Source: Cupriavidus nantongensis | Lineage (GTDB): Bacteria; Pseudomonadota; Gammaproteobacteria; Burkholderiales; Burkholderiaceae | Assembly (NCBI RefSeq): GCF_001598055.1 | Contig: NZ_CP014844.1 | Location: forward strand, 1,054,001 to 1,118,000 | DNA: 64,000 nucleotides | Direction of reading: 5' to 3' | Shown: positions 28,466-37,244 of the stretch, piece after piece | How the letters are laid out: every line of letters starts with the position of its first letter | Numbering within the stretch: the stretch's first letter is position 1 | Program-made: the position numbers and the translations under genes | The notes under the pieces: model-generated | The model's input: the letters and a program-made list of their open reading frames with translations, nothing else | Told to the model about the DNA's origin: nothing | The model's database searches: none

Positions 28466-28975
28466 CTAGCGGCGCTTGAGCACCAAATCGAGCTTCGCGT
28501 TGATGTTCTCGACCTTCGCGTTGAGGTTCTCGACCTTCGCGTTGAGGTTCTCGACCTTCGTGTTGACGTTGTCGACCTTCGCATTGACGCTCTCTAATTT
28601 GGCGTTGACGTTTTCAAACTCCTTTTCGACCCGCACCTCCAGGCGGTCGATGCGTGCATCGACAGCATCGAGGCGACCCGTGAGGCGGCGATCCATCTCC
28701 GTTATCCCGGAGGCGAGCGGACCAGTGGCCTTGTCGATCTTGTCCTGGGTGCTCTCATTCAGCCACGACATCACGGAAAAGACGAACGCTATACCGGCCA
28801 GAATGCCCGTGACTACCATGGCAGGATTTACAGGCTTGGCAGCGTTCTTTTCCTGCCGGGCTTCGAGTTCGATCCTGACCTGGCGCGTCGCGATCCGCTT
28901 CATCTCGTCGCGGTCAAGGCGCCGGGCGTCGTGCCGGAATGGCTGACGCCCGGCCGTAGGTTTGCTTGTGGTCAT
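28466..28975 (-). CDS. Membrane-anchored coiled-coil protein with heptad tandem repeats
   Basis: 169 residues, family not recognised (similar in layout to DUF1640-like coiled-coil proteins). A basic N-terminus (about 1-50) precedes one transmembrane segment (MVVTGILAGIAFVFSVMSW), then a long helix. The last 60 residues are heptads: VNAKVDN, VNTKVEN, LNAKVEN, LNAKVEN, INAKLDL, ideal for a left-handed coiled coil. The ATG at 28975 is chosen because the frame before it reads as low-quality sequence. Base composition is less GC-rich than its neighbours. It converges with ftsK and is divergent from lolA, interrupting a common ftsK-lolA order, so it is likely a later insertion. Confidence 0.75.
   Translation of the reverse strand: MTTSKPTAGRQPFRHDARRLDRDEMKRIATRQVRIELEARQEKNAAKPVNPAMVVTGILAGIAFVFSVMSWLNESTQDKIDKATGPLASGITEMDRRLTGRLDAVDARIDRLEVRVEKEFENVNAKLESVNAKVDNVNTKVENLNAKVENLNAKVENINAKLDLVLKRR
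28493..28597 (-). repeat. 21-bp tandem repeat (five units)
   Basis: Five consecutive 21-bp units, starting at 28493, 28514, 28535, 28556 and 28577, of the form CTTCGCGTTGAGGTTCTCGA plus one base. Units 2 and 3 are identical. Each unit codes for exactly one heptad of the coiled coil on the minus strand, so copy changes keep both the frame and the heptad phase. Confidence 0.9.
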
Positions 28976-29314
28976 ATTGCCGGCCCAGTGTGTCTGGCCG
29001 CCTCCCGGCGAAGCAACAGGCAAGAGGCAGCGTGGCGAGTGCTCTACGTGCATGCTTGGCATTGTCTTCCACGGCAGGTAAGGATGTGTTTCGTCTCGAT
29101 ACGAATTTCGCCTGACTCGCCCCTTTACCGCAAATTGAGAGTTTTCGTGCCCGAACCGGCGCAGTTCGCGCACCATCTGCCGTAATATCCGGTTACCCGC
29201 GGCGCGGAATCCCGCACCAGTTGCCTGCTCTAACCAGACGTTGACCATACAGCGGGCTGCCTGAGCAGGCGCCGCACCGTGGCAACGCATCCGATAACAA
29301 CCAGGATCCAGATC
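28976..29314. other. Intergenic region between coiled-coil gene and lolA
   Basis: 339 bp without a supported gene. Composition is more even than in the flanking genes, with A/T-rich pieces around 29085-29150 (for example TTTACCGCAAATTGAGAG). It must carry the promoter of lolA; TTGACC at 29243-29248 is a possible -35, but no matching -10 is seen. No repeat ends or integrase traces are visible. Confidence 0.4.
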
Positions 29315-29950
29315 ATGCGCAACCGCATCCTCGTGTCGGCCTGCGCCGCGCTGGCGATGTTCGCCATGCAGGCGCCGGCCCATGCCGCCGCCACCGACCA
29401 GCTGCAGAGCTTCGTCACCGGCGTGAAGAGCGCGCGCGGCGAATTCACGCAGCGCCAGGTCAAGGGGCAGGGCGCCAACGTCAAGGTAACCGGCACCTCC
29501 AGCGGCACCTTCGTGTTCTCGCGCCCGGGCAAGTTCACCTGGCGCTATACCAAGCCCTACGAGCAGCTGCTGCAGGCCGACGGGCAGACCCTGTACATCT
29601 ATGACAAGGACCTGAACCAGGTCACCGAACGCAAGCTCGACGGCGCGCTGGGTTCCAGCCCGGCGGCGATCCTGTTCGGCAGCAATGACCTCGACAAGAA
29701 CTTCGTGGTCAGGAACGGGCCGACGCGCGATGGCGTGGAATGGCTGGAGCTGACGCCCAAGGCCAAGGACACACAGTTCGAGCGCATCGGCATCGGCTTC
29801 AAGGGCGGCAATCTCGAGGCGATGGAGCTGCGCGACGCGTTCGGCAACACCACGCTGCTGACCTTCACCGGCATGCAGAAGAACCCGCCGCTGGCGGCCG
29901 ATGCGTTCCGGTTCACGGTGCCCAAGGGCGCCGACGTGATGAAGCAATGA
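29315..29950 (+). CDS. lolA: Outer-membrane lipoprotein carrier LolA
   Basis: 211-residue periplasmic chaperone that carries lipoproteins from LolCDE to LolB. A signal peptide ([24 protein letters not shown], cleaved after AHA) is followed by the LolA fold: [59 protein letters not shown] and PAAILFGS. The start is chosen to give the clean signal peptide; the frame extends 12 codons upstream. The stop overlaps the next ATG (ATGA), so translation is coupled. Confidence 0.95.
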   Translation: MRNRILVSACAALAMFAMQAPAHAAATDQLQSFVTGVKSARGEFTQRQVKGQGANVKVTGTSSGTFVFSRPGKFTWRYTKPYEQLLQADGQTLYIYDKDLNQVTERKLDGALGSSPAAILFGSNDLDKNFVVRNGPTRDGVEWLELTPKAKDTQFERIGIGFKGGNLEAMELRDAFGNTTLLTFTGMQKNPPLAADAFRFTVPKGADVMKQ

Positions 29951-30396
29951 GGGCCGCCATGATCGATGCGCACGAAGGGCCGGCAGGATCGGTCGGAACG
30001 GTTCGCCGCGGTGGCGCGGCGTTGCTGGCCGGGGCCGGCGTGCTGGCGCTGGCGGCGTGCGCCAGCAGTGGCGGTGGCGCCAGCAAGTTCGATGTCGATG
30101 CCTTCCTGCGCGCGCCGGATTCGGCGTTGCCCGAGGTGGTCGGCAATCCGGCCTTCCTCGCGGCCACCCGCGTGCCCGCCAACGAATGCGCGGTGATGCT
30201 GCAATCGACCAGCACCGGCGTGCTGGAAGACTTGCCGCCGAGCAGCAACGCGCAGGGCCCGGCCTGGCTGCTGCATCCGAAAGACAAGGCCGGCCAGGTA
30301 TGGCTGGTAGTCAGCGAGGCCGGCGGCGAACGTACCTGCCACGGCCCGCTGCCCGCCGATGCGATGAAGACCCTGGCCAACCGCGCCAGGGGCTGA
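29947..30396 (+). CDS. Hypothetical lipoprotein coupled to lolA
   Basis: 149 residues, not recognised. A rather long N-terminal lead (about 20 residues) precedes a hydrophobic stretch ending in the lipobox ALAAC, so it is probably a lipoprotein. The mature part has two further cysteines (NECAVML, ERTCHGP) and the C-terminal motif [16 protein letters not shown]. It starts within the lolA stop codon (ATGA overlap), a strong sign of joint expression and perhaps of a linked envelope role. The lead before the hydrophobic part is unusual; a later start (ATG at 29959, codon 5) is possible. Confidence 0.7.
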   Translation: MRAAMIDAHEGPAGSVGTVRRGGAALLAGAGVLALAACASSGGGASKFDVDAFLRAPDSALPEVVGNPAFLAATRVPANECAVMLQSTSTGVLEDLPPSSNAQGPAWLLHPKDKAGQVWLVVSEAGGERTCHGPLPADAMKTLANRARG

Positions 30397-30415
30397 GCCG
30401 GCTGAGAGCCGCTGC

Positions 30416-31516
30416 TTAGTGCGGCTTGATGGCGATCTTCAGCACGCCGTCGCGCTGGTTGGCGAACAGGTCGTACGCCGCGACGATGTCCTCGAGCGGA
30501 TAGTGGTGGGTCACCAGCAAGCCCAGGTCGACGCGGCCCGACTCGATCACATTGACCAGCCGGCGCATGCGTTCCTTGCCGCCGGGGCACAGCGCCGTGT
30601 TGATCTTGTGGTCGCCCAGGCCGGCGGCAAACGCCGACAGCGGGATGGTCAGGTCGCTGGAATACACGCCCAGGCTGGACAGCGTGCCGCCGGGCTTGAG
30701 CACGCGCAGCGCCTGCTCGAAGGTCGACTGGGTGCCGAGCGCCTCGATCGAGGCATCGACGCCGCGGCCGCCGGTCAGCTTCATGATTTCATCCACCACG
30801 TCGCAGTTGCGGAAATTGAGCGCGACGTCAGCGCCCATCTTGCGCGCGATTTCGAGCCGGTGGTCGTTGCCGTCGATGGCGATGATGGTGGTCGCGCCGC
30901 AGAGCCGCGCACCGGCGGTCGCGCACAGGCCGATCGGGCCCTGGGCGAACACCGCGACGGTGTCGCCGATGCGGATATTGGCATTCTCCGCGCCCTTGAA
31001 GCCGGTCGACATGATGTCGGGGCACATCAGCACCTGTTCATCGGTGAGCCCGTCCGGGATCGGTGCCAGGTTGGCCTGCGCATCGGGCACCAGCACGTAT
31101 TCCGCCTGCGTGCCGTCGATCAGGTTGCCGAAGCGCCAGCCCGCGGTGGCCTTGTAGCCATGGCAGCCGCACAGTCCCTGCGGTTCCAGGTAGCTGCCGT
31201 CCTGCGACGCCACGCCGTCCTGCGCGGCGTAGGAATTGAAGTTGGGGCAGATCGCGCCGGCAATGACGCGCTGGCCTTCGCGGTAGCCGGCCACCGCGCT
31301 GCCCAGCTTCTCGATCACGCCGACCGGCTCGTGGCCCACCGTCAGGCCCCGGGCGACGGGATATTCACCCTTGAGGATATGCACGTCGGTGCCACAGATC
31401 GTGGTGGTGGTGATGCGGACCAGCGCATCGTTGGGGCCGACATCGGGAATGGGTTTGTCGGCCAGTTCGATCCGGCCGGGCTCGACAAAGATGGCGGCTT
31501 TCATCATTGCGGTCAT
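30416..31516 (-). CDS. Zinc-dependent secondary-alcohol-type dehydrogenase
   Basis: 366-residue MDR-family alcohol dehydrogenase. The catalytic zinc ligands C41 (TICGTDVH), H62 and E63 (GHEPVG) are visible. The structural-zinc cysteine cluster of the classical liver-type enzymes is absent; the corresponding segment reads ICPNFNSYAAQDG, and LCGCHGYK follows. The cofactor site is FAQGPIGLCATAGARLCGA, and DGNDHRLE after it suggests NAD. The layout resembles the secondary alcohol dehydrogenases of Clostridium beijerinckii and Thermoanaerobacter. It stands alone; its role (alcohol oxidation or aldehyde reduction) is not fixed by context. Confidence 0.92.
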   Translation of the reverse strand: MTAMMKAAIFVEPGRIELADKPIPDVGPNDALVRITTTTICGTDVHILKGEYPVARGLTVGHEPVGVIEKLGSAVAGYREGQRVIAGAICPNFNSYAAQDGVASQDGSYLEPQGLCGCHGYKATAGWRFGNLIDGTQAEYVLVPDAQANLAPIPDGLTDEQVLMCPDIMSTGFKGAENANIRIGDTVAVFAQGPIGLCATAGARLCGATTIIAIDGNDHRLEIARKMGADVALNFRNCDVVDEIMKLTGGRGVDASIEALGTQSTFEQALRVLKPGGTLSSLGVYSSDLTIPLSAFAAGLGDHKINTALCPGGKERMRRLVNVIESGRVDLGLLVTHHYPLEDIVAAYDLFANQRDGVLKIAIKPH

Positions 31517-31769
31517 GCTTTTCTCCCAGTGGGTACGGAGGTACGGGTAGGATTAATGGGCCCGGCCGTCGCCGGGCCTGCCTGATTCCTTGATAGCACC
31601 CATGGGTTATAGGCTGCTTTATCCAGGTCAAGCCCGGACCAGACAGCGAAAACGCCGTGGCTGCGCCAATTCGGCAAAAGTTTCAGATCTGGATAAGAAG
31701 AAACTGAACGCGATACGGCACCATGTGGCTCAGAATCCTCTGACTTGCCAATCCTGACAGGAGCTCCCA
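31517..31769. promoter_or_regulatory. Divergent promoter region adh / I78 lipoprotein
   Basis: 253 bp between two divergent genes, with an A/T-richer part at 31590-31720. Both promoters must lie here, but I cannot single out a convincing -35/-10 pair for either gene. A CAGGAG ribosome site at about 31758-31763 belongs to the rightward gene. Confidence 0.35.
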
Positions 31770-32123
31770 ATGATCACGATGCTTGCCATGCTGCGCGGCC
31801 GGACCCATCAACTGCTGTGGCTGGCCGCGGGCGGCGCGTTGCTGGCCGGCTGCGCGGCAACTCCGCCGGAGCCGGCGGCGCCCGCTCCGGCGCCGGGCCC
31901 GCAAGGTTCGCTCGGCTCGCCGGCCGGCTGCGCTGCCGACAAACTGGCCGACGATGCCCTGGTCGGCAAGCCCGAGGCCGAGGCCATCGGCCTGCTGCAA
32001 GGCTGCGCGTGGCGCCTGGGCGAACGCGACGGCCAGCAGTTTCCCGGCACCATGGACTACAACCCGCAGCGGCGCACGCTCGGCATCAAGGCCGGCAAGG
32101 TGGTGTGGGTGCGCCGCGGCTGA
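31770..32123 (+). CDS. I78-type protease-inhibitor-like lipoprotein
   Basis: 117 residues. The signal peptide ends in the lipobox LLAGC, followed by a Pro/Ala spacer. The C-terminal part has the pattern of the peptidase inhibitor I78 family: CAADKLADDALVGKPEAEAI, then the arginine-containing CAWRLGERDGQQFPGTMDYNP and RRTLGIKAGKVVWVRRG. Such small periplasmic inhibitors block serine proteases in known cases; the target here is unknown. The ATG has CAGGAGCTCCCA before it. The family call rests on the TMDYNP/RRTLGI segments and is fairly firm, the inhibitor activity less so. Confidence 0.75.
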   Translation: MITMLAMLRGRTHQLLWLAAGGALLAGCAATPPEPAAPAPAPGPQGSLGSPAGCAADKLADDALVGKPEAEAIGLLQGCAWRLGERDGQQFPGTMDYNPQRRTLGIKAGKVVWVRRG

Positions 32124-32308
32124 GGCAGCATTCGTGCCGCTGTTGACGGGTCATCTTGGCCCGGCGCAAGCGCCGAACAACATGACAGAAATGTAATTTG
32201 ACCGCCTGAACAAGAATCAATATTGTTTTCCGCTGACCGGAATCCAAACACCGGGCGGCCTTGGGGGTGCCCGGCGGCTGCCCGAAACCATGCTGGGGAG
32301 CCAACCGC

Positions 32309-33346
32309 GTGAAAACCACCATCCGAACCTTGCTGCCGCGCGCCGCGGCACTGGCCTTGCTGACGCTGCCGCTTGCCGCAGCGGCGCAGGAAAAGGTGCT
32401 CAACCTCTACACCGCGCGGCACTACCAGACCGACGAGTCGCTGTACGCCAACTTCACCAAGCAGACCGGCATCAAGATCAACCGCATCGAAGGCCAGGAA
32501 GATCCGCTGCTGGAGCGCATCCGCAATGAAGGCGCCAACAGCCCGGCGGACGTGTTCATCACGGTGGATATCGGGCGTCTGTGGCGCGCCCAGCAGGCCG
32601 GCGTGTTCGCGCCGGTGAAGTCGAAGGTGCTGGAGTCGCGCATCCCCGCCAACTACCGCGATCCCAACGGCGAGTGGTTCGGCTTTTCGGCACGCGGCCG
32701 CGTGATCGCGTACAACAAGGCCGCGGTCAAGGCTGGCGACATCGCCAACTATGAAGACCTGGCCGATCCCAAGTGGAAGGGCAAGGTCTGCACGCGTTCC
32801 AGCGGCCATGTCTACAACCTGTCGCTGATCTCCAGCCTGATCGCCCACGACGGCGAGGCCCGCACCGAGCAATGGGCGCGCGGCGTGGCCGCCAACCTGG
32901 CACGCGTGCCCAAGGGCGGCGACACCGACCAGCTCAAGGCGGTCGCCGCCGGCGAGTGCGACGTGGCCATCGCCAACACCTACTACATCGCGCGCCTGCT
33001 GAAGTCGACCAAGCCCGAAGACAAGGCCGTGGCCGAAAAGCTGGGCGTGGTGTGGCCCAACCAGTCGAGCCAGGGCGTGCACATGAACGTCTCCGGCGGC
33101 GGCATGCTCAAGCACGCGCCGAACAAGGAAGCCGCGGTCAAGTTCCTGGAATACCTGGCCAGCGACGAGGCACAGCGCTACTTTGCCGACGGCAACAACG
33201 AATGGCCGGTGGTCAAGGGTGTGAAGGTCAACAACCCCGTGCTGGAAGCGCTGGGCGAGTTCAAGTCCGATGCCATCAATGTGGCCGAGCTGGGCAAGTA
33301 CCAGCCGCAGGCGCAGAAGCTGGTGGATCGGGCGGGGTTCAAGTAA
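32309..33346 (+). CDS. fbpA: Ferric-iron ABC importer, substrate-binding protein
   Basis: 345-residue periplasmic protein of the FbpA/FutA family. A GTG start is chosen because GGGGAG sits 8 bp upstream and a clean signal peptide follows (TTIRTLLPRAAALALLTLPLAAAAQ). The mature chain begins with VLNLYTARHYQTDE, has PADVFITVDIGRLWRAQQAGV and the tyrosine pair Y225/Y226 (ANTYYIAR) that binds Fe3+ in the family. The cognate permease and ATPase are at 34236-35879 and 36033-37166, on other strands and separated by an unrelated gene. A palindromic repeat follows the stop. Confidence 0.93.
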   Translation: MKTTIRTLLPRAAALALLTLPLAAAAQEKVLNLYTARHYQTDESLYANFTKQTGIKINRIEGQEDPLLERIRNEGANSPADVFITVDIGRLWRAQQAGVFAPVKSKVLESRIPANYRDPNGEWFGFSARGRVIAYNKAAVKAGDIANYEDLADPKWKGKVCTRSSGHVYNLSLISSLIAHDGEARTEQWARGVAANLARVPKGGDTDQLKAVAAGECDVAIANTYYIARLLKSTKPEDKAVAEKLGVVWPNQSSQGVHMNVSGGGMLKHAPNKEAAVKFLEYLASDEAQRYFADGNNEWPVVKGVKVNNPVLEALGEFKSDAINVAELGKYQPQAQKLVDRAGFK

Positions 33347-33377
33347 GTCTTGGCGCTTGCTTGCCGTTGGGTTGTTC

Positions 33378-33401
33378 CCCTCTCCCGCAAGCGGGAGAGG
33401 G
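33378..33401. repeat. Third copy of the GC palindrome
   Basis: Arms CCCTCTCCCGC / GCGGGAGAGGG with loop AA, identical to the copy at 12835-12858. It lies 32 bp after the fbpA-like stop and may also act as a terminator or mRNA end for that gene. Confidence 0.85.
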
Positions 33402-33458
33402 AGTACACAGTCGGGATAGAAAAGGGCTGCGGTATCTGCTTGCGACCCGACCTACGGA

Positions 33459-34130
33459 TTACAGCAAGAACCGCTTGTTCCCCGTCACCTGCGTCGGCTC
33501 GACCTTGCGGAACGTCAGCTTGACGCTGCTGTTGAGCCGCCGTCCGGCCTGCCGCCGCACCAGCGCCCGGTGCAGCAGTCCCTTGTGGCCGACCGTGCCT
33601 TCGGCATAGGGCTGGTCCGAGGTCGAGCCCAGCGCCATCGCCGCCAGCGCCTGGTTGCGCTCCGCGGCGCTCTTCTCCAGCAGCTTGTCCAGCGCCATGC
33701 GCGCGCGCACCTGTGCCGCCAGCGCGGTATCGCCCGGATTGGCGCGGGCGCGCTCGGCATCCCACGGCAGTTGCACCTTGCCGGCCAGCCGGCGCAGCGC
33801 GGCGCGCAGTTCGGCGCCGTCCATGCGGGTTTCCTGCACGATCCATACGGCGTCGTGGCGCACCGCCGCCTCGGCATCGGCCATGCGGCGGACCAGCGCC
33901 GGCTGCAGCGCGGGTGCGGAAAACTGCCGCGCGCGGCGGACCGCATTGAGGGCGATGCGGCGTACCTGCGGGTTGGCATGGTCGAACAGGTCGTCGATCA
34001 CGCGCGCGGCGGTGTCGGCCGAGCCGATCATCTCGGCCAGCTGTCCGGCCAGCGAGACTTCTTCCACGCCGCTCAGCTTGTTGCGGCTGAGCCGGTTCAA
34101 CTTGAACAGCAGGATGTGATATCGCAGCAT
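33459..34130 (-). CDS. HEAT-repeat-like helical protein
   Basis: 223 residues, function unknown. The N-terminus is YHILLFKLNRLSRNKLSGVEEVSLAG. The body consists of short helical pairs like HEAT repeats: VRRIALNAVRRAR, ALVRRMADAEAAVRHDAVWIVQE, RARMALDKLLEKSAAERNQALAAMAL. No catalytic motif is seen and no signal peptide. The start at 34130 has AAGAG upstream; a further in-frame ATG at 34151 is possible. It lies between the two parts of the iron importer, pointing the same way as the permease gene about 100 bp upstream, so it may be cotranscribed with it. Confidence 0.7.
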   Translation of the reverse strand: MLRYHILLFKLNRLSRNKLSGVEEVSLAGQLAEMIGSADTAARVIDDLFDHANPQVRRIALNAVRRARQFSAPALQPALVRRMADAEAAVRHDAVWIVQETRMDGAELRAALRRLAGKVQLPWDAERARANPGDTALAAQVRARMALDKLLEKSAAERNQALAAMALGSTSDQPYAEGTVGHKGLLHRALVRRQAGRRLNSSVKLTFRKVEPTQVTGNKRFLL

Positions 34131-34235
34131 AGGCTCTTGCGCGGCGGGCATGCCGCGGGTCGCGCCCGGGCGGATGCCGGGCCATAAGAGGCTATCGGCG
34201 CGGGGCTCGCGCGACTTTAGCGCGATGGGGGCGGC

Positions 34236-35879
34236 TCAGCGCTGGGCCTGGCGGCGGATCGTGCGCGACAGCACGATCACCGGCAGCAGCCCGACCGCCA
34301 CGATCACCAGCGAGGCGGTGGCGGCCTCGGTCAGGCGCTCGTCGGCGGCCAGGTTGTAGGCCTGCACCGCCAGCGTGTCGAAATTGAACGGCCGCATCAC
34401 GAAGGTCGCCGGCAATTCCTTCATCACGTCGACAAAGACGATCAGCGCGGCGGTCAGCAGGCTGCTGCGCAGCATCGGCAAATGCACGCGCCGCAGCGTG
34501 GCGCCGGGGCCATGGCCCAGGCTGCGCGCGGCGGCGTCCATGCTGGGCGTGATCTTGCCCAGCCCGGCGTTGACGGTCTGCAGTGCAACCCCCAGGAAGC
34601 GCACCAGCAGCGCATAGACCAGCGCGGCGATGCCGCCGGTCAGCAGCAGCCCCACCGAGATCCCCAACTGCTGTTGCAGCCAGGCCGACAGCGCGTTGTC
34701 CAGCCGCGCCACCGGCACCAGCACCCCGACCGCAATGACCGAGCCGGGCAGCGCATAGCCCATGCCGCACACCCGCGTCAGCCCGCGCATCAGCCAGCTG
34801 CGCTTGCCGTTGACCGCGCGCGCGGCATAGCCCACCGCCAGCGCGACCGCCACCGCCGCCAGCGCGGTGGCGCTGGCGAGCAGGAAACTGTTGCGCACCA
34901 GGCCGACAAAGCGCGGGCCGAACTGCGCGTCGCCATCGGTCAAGGCCATGCGGCACAGCATCAGCGCGGGCACCATGAAGCCCAGCAGCACCGGCACCAG
35001 GCACGCCGCCAGCGCCAGCCAGCCGCGCGCGCCGTCCAGCGTCCAGGCCGCGGCGCGGCGCTGGTTGCCGAACACCTGCGCGCGGCCGCGGCTGGCGCGC
35101 TCCATCAGCAGGATCGCGGCGACGAACAGCAGCATGCAGGCCGACAGCTGCGCCGCGGCGTTCTTGTCGCCCAGCGAGAACCAGGCGCGGTAGATGCCGG
35201 TGGAGAAGGTCGGAATGGCGAAATAGGCGACGGTGCCGAAGTCCGCCAGCGTTTCCATCATCGCCAGCGCGGTGCCGGCGACGATGCCCGGTCGCGCCAG
35301 CGGCAGCACCACGCGCCAGAGCCGGCTCCAGGCGCCATGGCCGAGCAGGCGCGCGGCCTCGAGCGTGTTCTGCGTCTGCTGCAGGAAGGCGGCGCGCGCG
35401 GTCAGGTAGACGTACGGGTACAGCACCAGCGAGAACAGCGCGATCGCGCCGCCGAGCGAGCGGATTTCCGGAAACCAGTAATCGCGCGCGCGCCAGCCGG
35501 TCAGCTCGCGCAGCCAGCCCTGCACCGGGCCGGCGAACTGCAGCGCATCGGTGTAGGCGTAGGCGATCACATAGGCCGGCATCGCCATCGGCAGCACCAG
35601 CGCCCATTCCATCACGGCGTGGCCGGGGAAGCGGTAGGTCGAGACCAGCCACGCGGTGGTCACGCCCAGCAGCAGCACGCCCGCGGCGACGCCGCACAGC
35701 AGCCAGACGGTATTGAGCACGTATTCGGCCAGCACCGTGTCGATCAGGTGGCGCCAGGTTTCGCCGGCGGGCAGCAGCACGGCCGAGGCGATCACCAGCA
35801 CCGGCACGGCGATCAGCAGCGCCATCGCCACGGTGGCCAGGGTCAGGGGATGGAAGCGGCGGCGGCTGGACAGGAGCAT
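34236..35879 (-). CDS. fbpB: Ferric-iron ABC importer, permease
   Basis: 547-residue inner-membrane protein made of two fused permease halves (about 12 helices), as in FbpB/AfuB. Each half carries an EAA-type loop: the first LEAARLLGHGAWSRLWRVVLPLARPG, the second AAARSLGHGPGATLRRVHLPMLR, both contacting the ATPase. METLADFGTVAYFAIPTFSTGIYRAW and FVDVMKELPATFVMRPFNFDTLA are typical of the family. The ATG at 35879 is divergent from the ATPase gene at 36033. Confidence 0.93.
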   Translation of the reverse strand: MLLSSRRRFHPLTLATVAMALLIAVPVLVIASAVLLPAGETWRHLIDTVLAEYVLNTVWLLCGVAAGVLLLGVTTAWLVSTYRFPGHAVMEWALVLPMAMPAYVIAYAYTDALQFAGPVQGWLRELTGWRARDYWFPEIRSLGGAIALFSLVLYPYVYLTARAAFLQQTQNTLEAARLLGHGAWSRLWRVVLPLARPGIVAGTALAMMETLADFGTVAYFAIPTFSTGIYRAWFSLGDKNAAAQLSACMLLFVAAILLMERASRGRAQVFGNQRRAAAWTLDGARGWLALAACLVPVLLGFMVPALMLCRMALTDGDAQFGPRFVGLVRNSFLLASATALAAVAVALAVGYAARAVNGKRSWLMRGLTRVCGMGYALPGSVIAVGVLVPVARLDNALSAWLQQQLGISVGLLLTGGIAALVYALLVRFLGVALQTVNAGLGKITPSMDAAARSLGHGPGATLRRVHLPMLRSSLLTAALIVFVDVMKELPATFVMRPFNFDTLAVQAYNLAADERLTEAATASLVIVAVGLLPVIVLSRTIRRQAQR

Positions 35880-36020
35880 GCGCGGGAACGGTGAGCAAAG
35901 TGCCGCCCGCCGGACCCGTGCCTGGCGGCGCGGTGTGCGGGCTGACGCATTCTAGCAATGCCGGCGGCGTCGGCGTGCCGGGCGAGGCCGGGACACCGGC
36001 CGCACGGGCCGGCAGGTCCC

Positions 36021-36026
36021 TATAAT
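36021..36026 (+). promoter_or_regulatory. Possible -10 element of fbpC-like gene
   Basis: TATAAT lies only 6 bp before the ATG at 36033. If used, the transcript would be leaderless or nearly so; alternatively translation starts later or the match is chance. No -35 is seen. Confidence 0.3.
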
Positions 36027-36032
36027 GCGCAC

Positions 36033-37166
36033 ATGCGAACCGATTCCTATTCACGCCTGCCCGGCGCCCAGGCCCGCACTCGGCCGGCTACCCGTGCCGA
36101 TGCTCCGGATGCGGCCGTCGCCGTTCCGGCCGTTATCGAGGTGGAGCGTATCCGTCACGCCTTCGGCCGCCATGCCGTGGTCAAGGGCCTGTCGTTCTCG
36201 GTGGCGCGCGGCCATATCGCCTGCCTGCTGGGGCCCAGCGGCTGCGGCAAGACCACGGTGCTGCGCGCGATCGCGGGCTTCGAGCCGCTGCAGGACGGGC
36301 GCATCGTGCTGGACGGGCAGACCGTGTCGTCGTCGGGCACGCTGCTGGCGCCGGAGCAGCGCCGCATCGGCATGGTATTCCAGGACTACGCGCTGTTTCC
36401 GCACCTGGACGTGGCGGCCAACGTCGGCTTCGGCCTGACGCGCGCGAGCCGGGCCGAGCGCGCGGCGCGGGTCGACGAGGTGTTGCAGCTGGTGGGCCTG
36501 GACGGCGCCGGCCGCCAGTACCCGCATGAACTGTCCGGCGGCCAGCAGCAGCGCGTCGCGCTGGCACGCGCGCTGGCGCCGCGCCCGGAATTGATGCTGC
36601 TCGACGAGCCGTTCTCCAACCTCGACGTTGACCTGCGCGAACGCCTGAGCCTGGAGGTGCGTGCGATCCTGAAGGCGCAGGGCACCACCGCGATCCTGGT
36701 CACGCACGACCAGCACGAAGCCTTCGCCATGGCCGACGAGATCGGCGTGATGCACGACGGCGTGATCGAGCAATGGGGCAGCGCGCACGATCTGTACCAC
36801 CGCCCGGCGTCGCGCTTCGTCGCCGGCTTTATCGGCCAGGGCGTGCTGATGGCGGGGCGCATGCGCGATGCCGCGCAGATCGAACTGGAACTGGGCCTGC
36901 TGCGCCCGGCGGTGCCGCTGGACCTGCCGGCCGGCGCGGCGGTCGACGTGCTGGTGCGCCCCGACGACATCATCCACGACGACGCCAGCCCGATGCGCGC
37001 CGAGGTCGTGCACAAGGCCTTCCGCGGCGCCGAGATCCTGTACACGCTGCGCCTGGCCAGCGGCGGGCGCGTGCTGGCGCTGGTGCCCTCGCACCACAAC
37101 CACGCCGTGGGCGAGCGCATCGGCATCCGCGTCGAGATCGAGGACGTGGTGGCGTTTGCCGCCTGA
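36033..37166 (+). CDS. fbpC: Ferric-iron ABC importer, ATPase
   Basis: 377-residue ATP-binding subunit. After a variable lead of about 34 residues, the domain begins IEVERIRHAFGRHAVVKGL. Walker A is GPSGCGKTT (67-75, K73), the Q-loop is VFQDYALFPH, the signature is LSGGQQQR, and Walker B is LMLLDEPFSNLD. The C-terminal extension (about 270-377, VDVLVRPDDIIHDD) is the TOBE-like regulatory domain of the FbpC family. The gene is divergent from the permease gene. Confidence 0.93.
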   Translation: MRTDSYSRLPGAQARTRPATRADAPDAAVAVPAVIEVERIRHAFGRHAVVKGLSFSVARGHIACLLGPSGCGKTTVLRAIAGFEPLQDGRIVLDGQTVSSSGTLLAPEQRRIGMVFQDYALFPHLDVAANVGFGLTRASRAERAARVDEVLQLVGLDGAGRQYPHELSGGQQQRVALARALAPRPELMLLDEPFSNLDVDLRERLSLEVRAILKAQGTTAILVTHDQHEAFAMADEIGVMHDGVIEQWGSAHDLYHRPASRFVAGFIGQGVLMAGRMRDAAQIELELGLLRPAVPLDLPAGAAVDVLVRPDDIIHDDASPMRAEVVHKAFRGAEILYTLRLASGGRVLALVPSHHNHAVGERIGIRVEIEDVVAFAA

Positions 37167-37244
37167 GCGCGCGCGCAAGCGGCAGGCGCCGATGGTCTAC
37201 ACTGTGGCGTTCTGCATCTTGCGCACTGACAGGGCCTGACTACC

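Noticed and set aside
28493..28597. Regular repeats as a CRISPR array
   Set aside because: Units are directly adjacent without spacers and code for heptads in one open frame; there are no cas genes in the window.
29000..29280. Mobile element insertion between ftsK and lolA
   Set aside because: Composition differs from the flanks, but no inverted ends, target duplication, transposase or integrase remains were seen.
31785..32200. Alternative long open frame over the I78 lipoprotein gene
   Set aside because: The competing frame is Arg/Pro/Ala-rich without a motif, whereas the 117-residue frame has a ribosome site, lipobox and family-like C-terminus.
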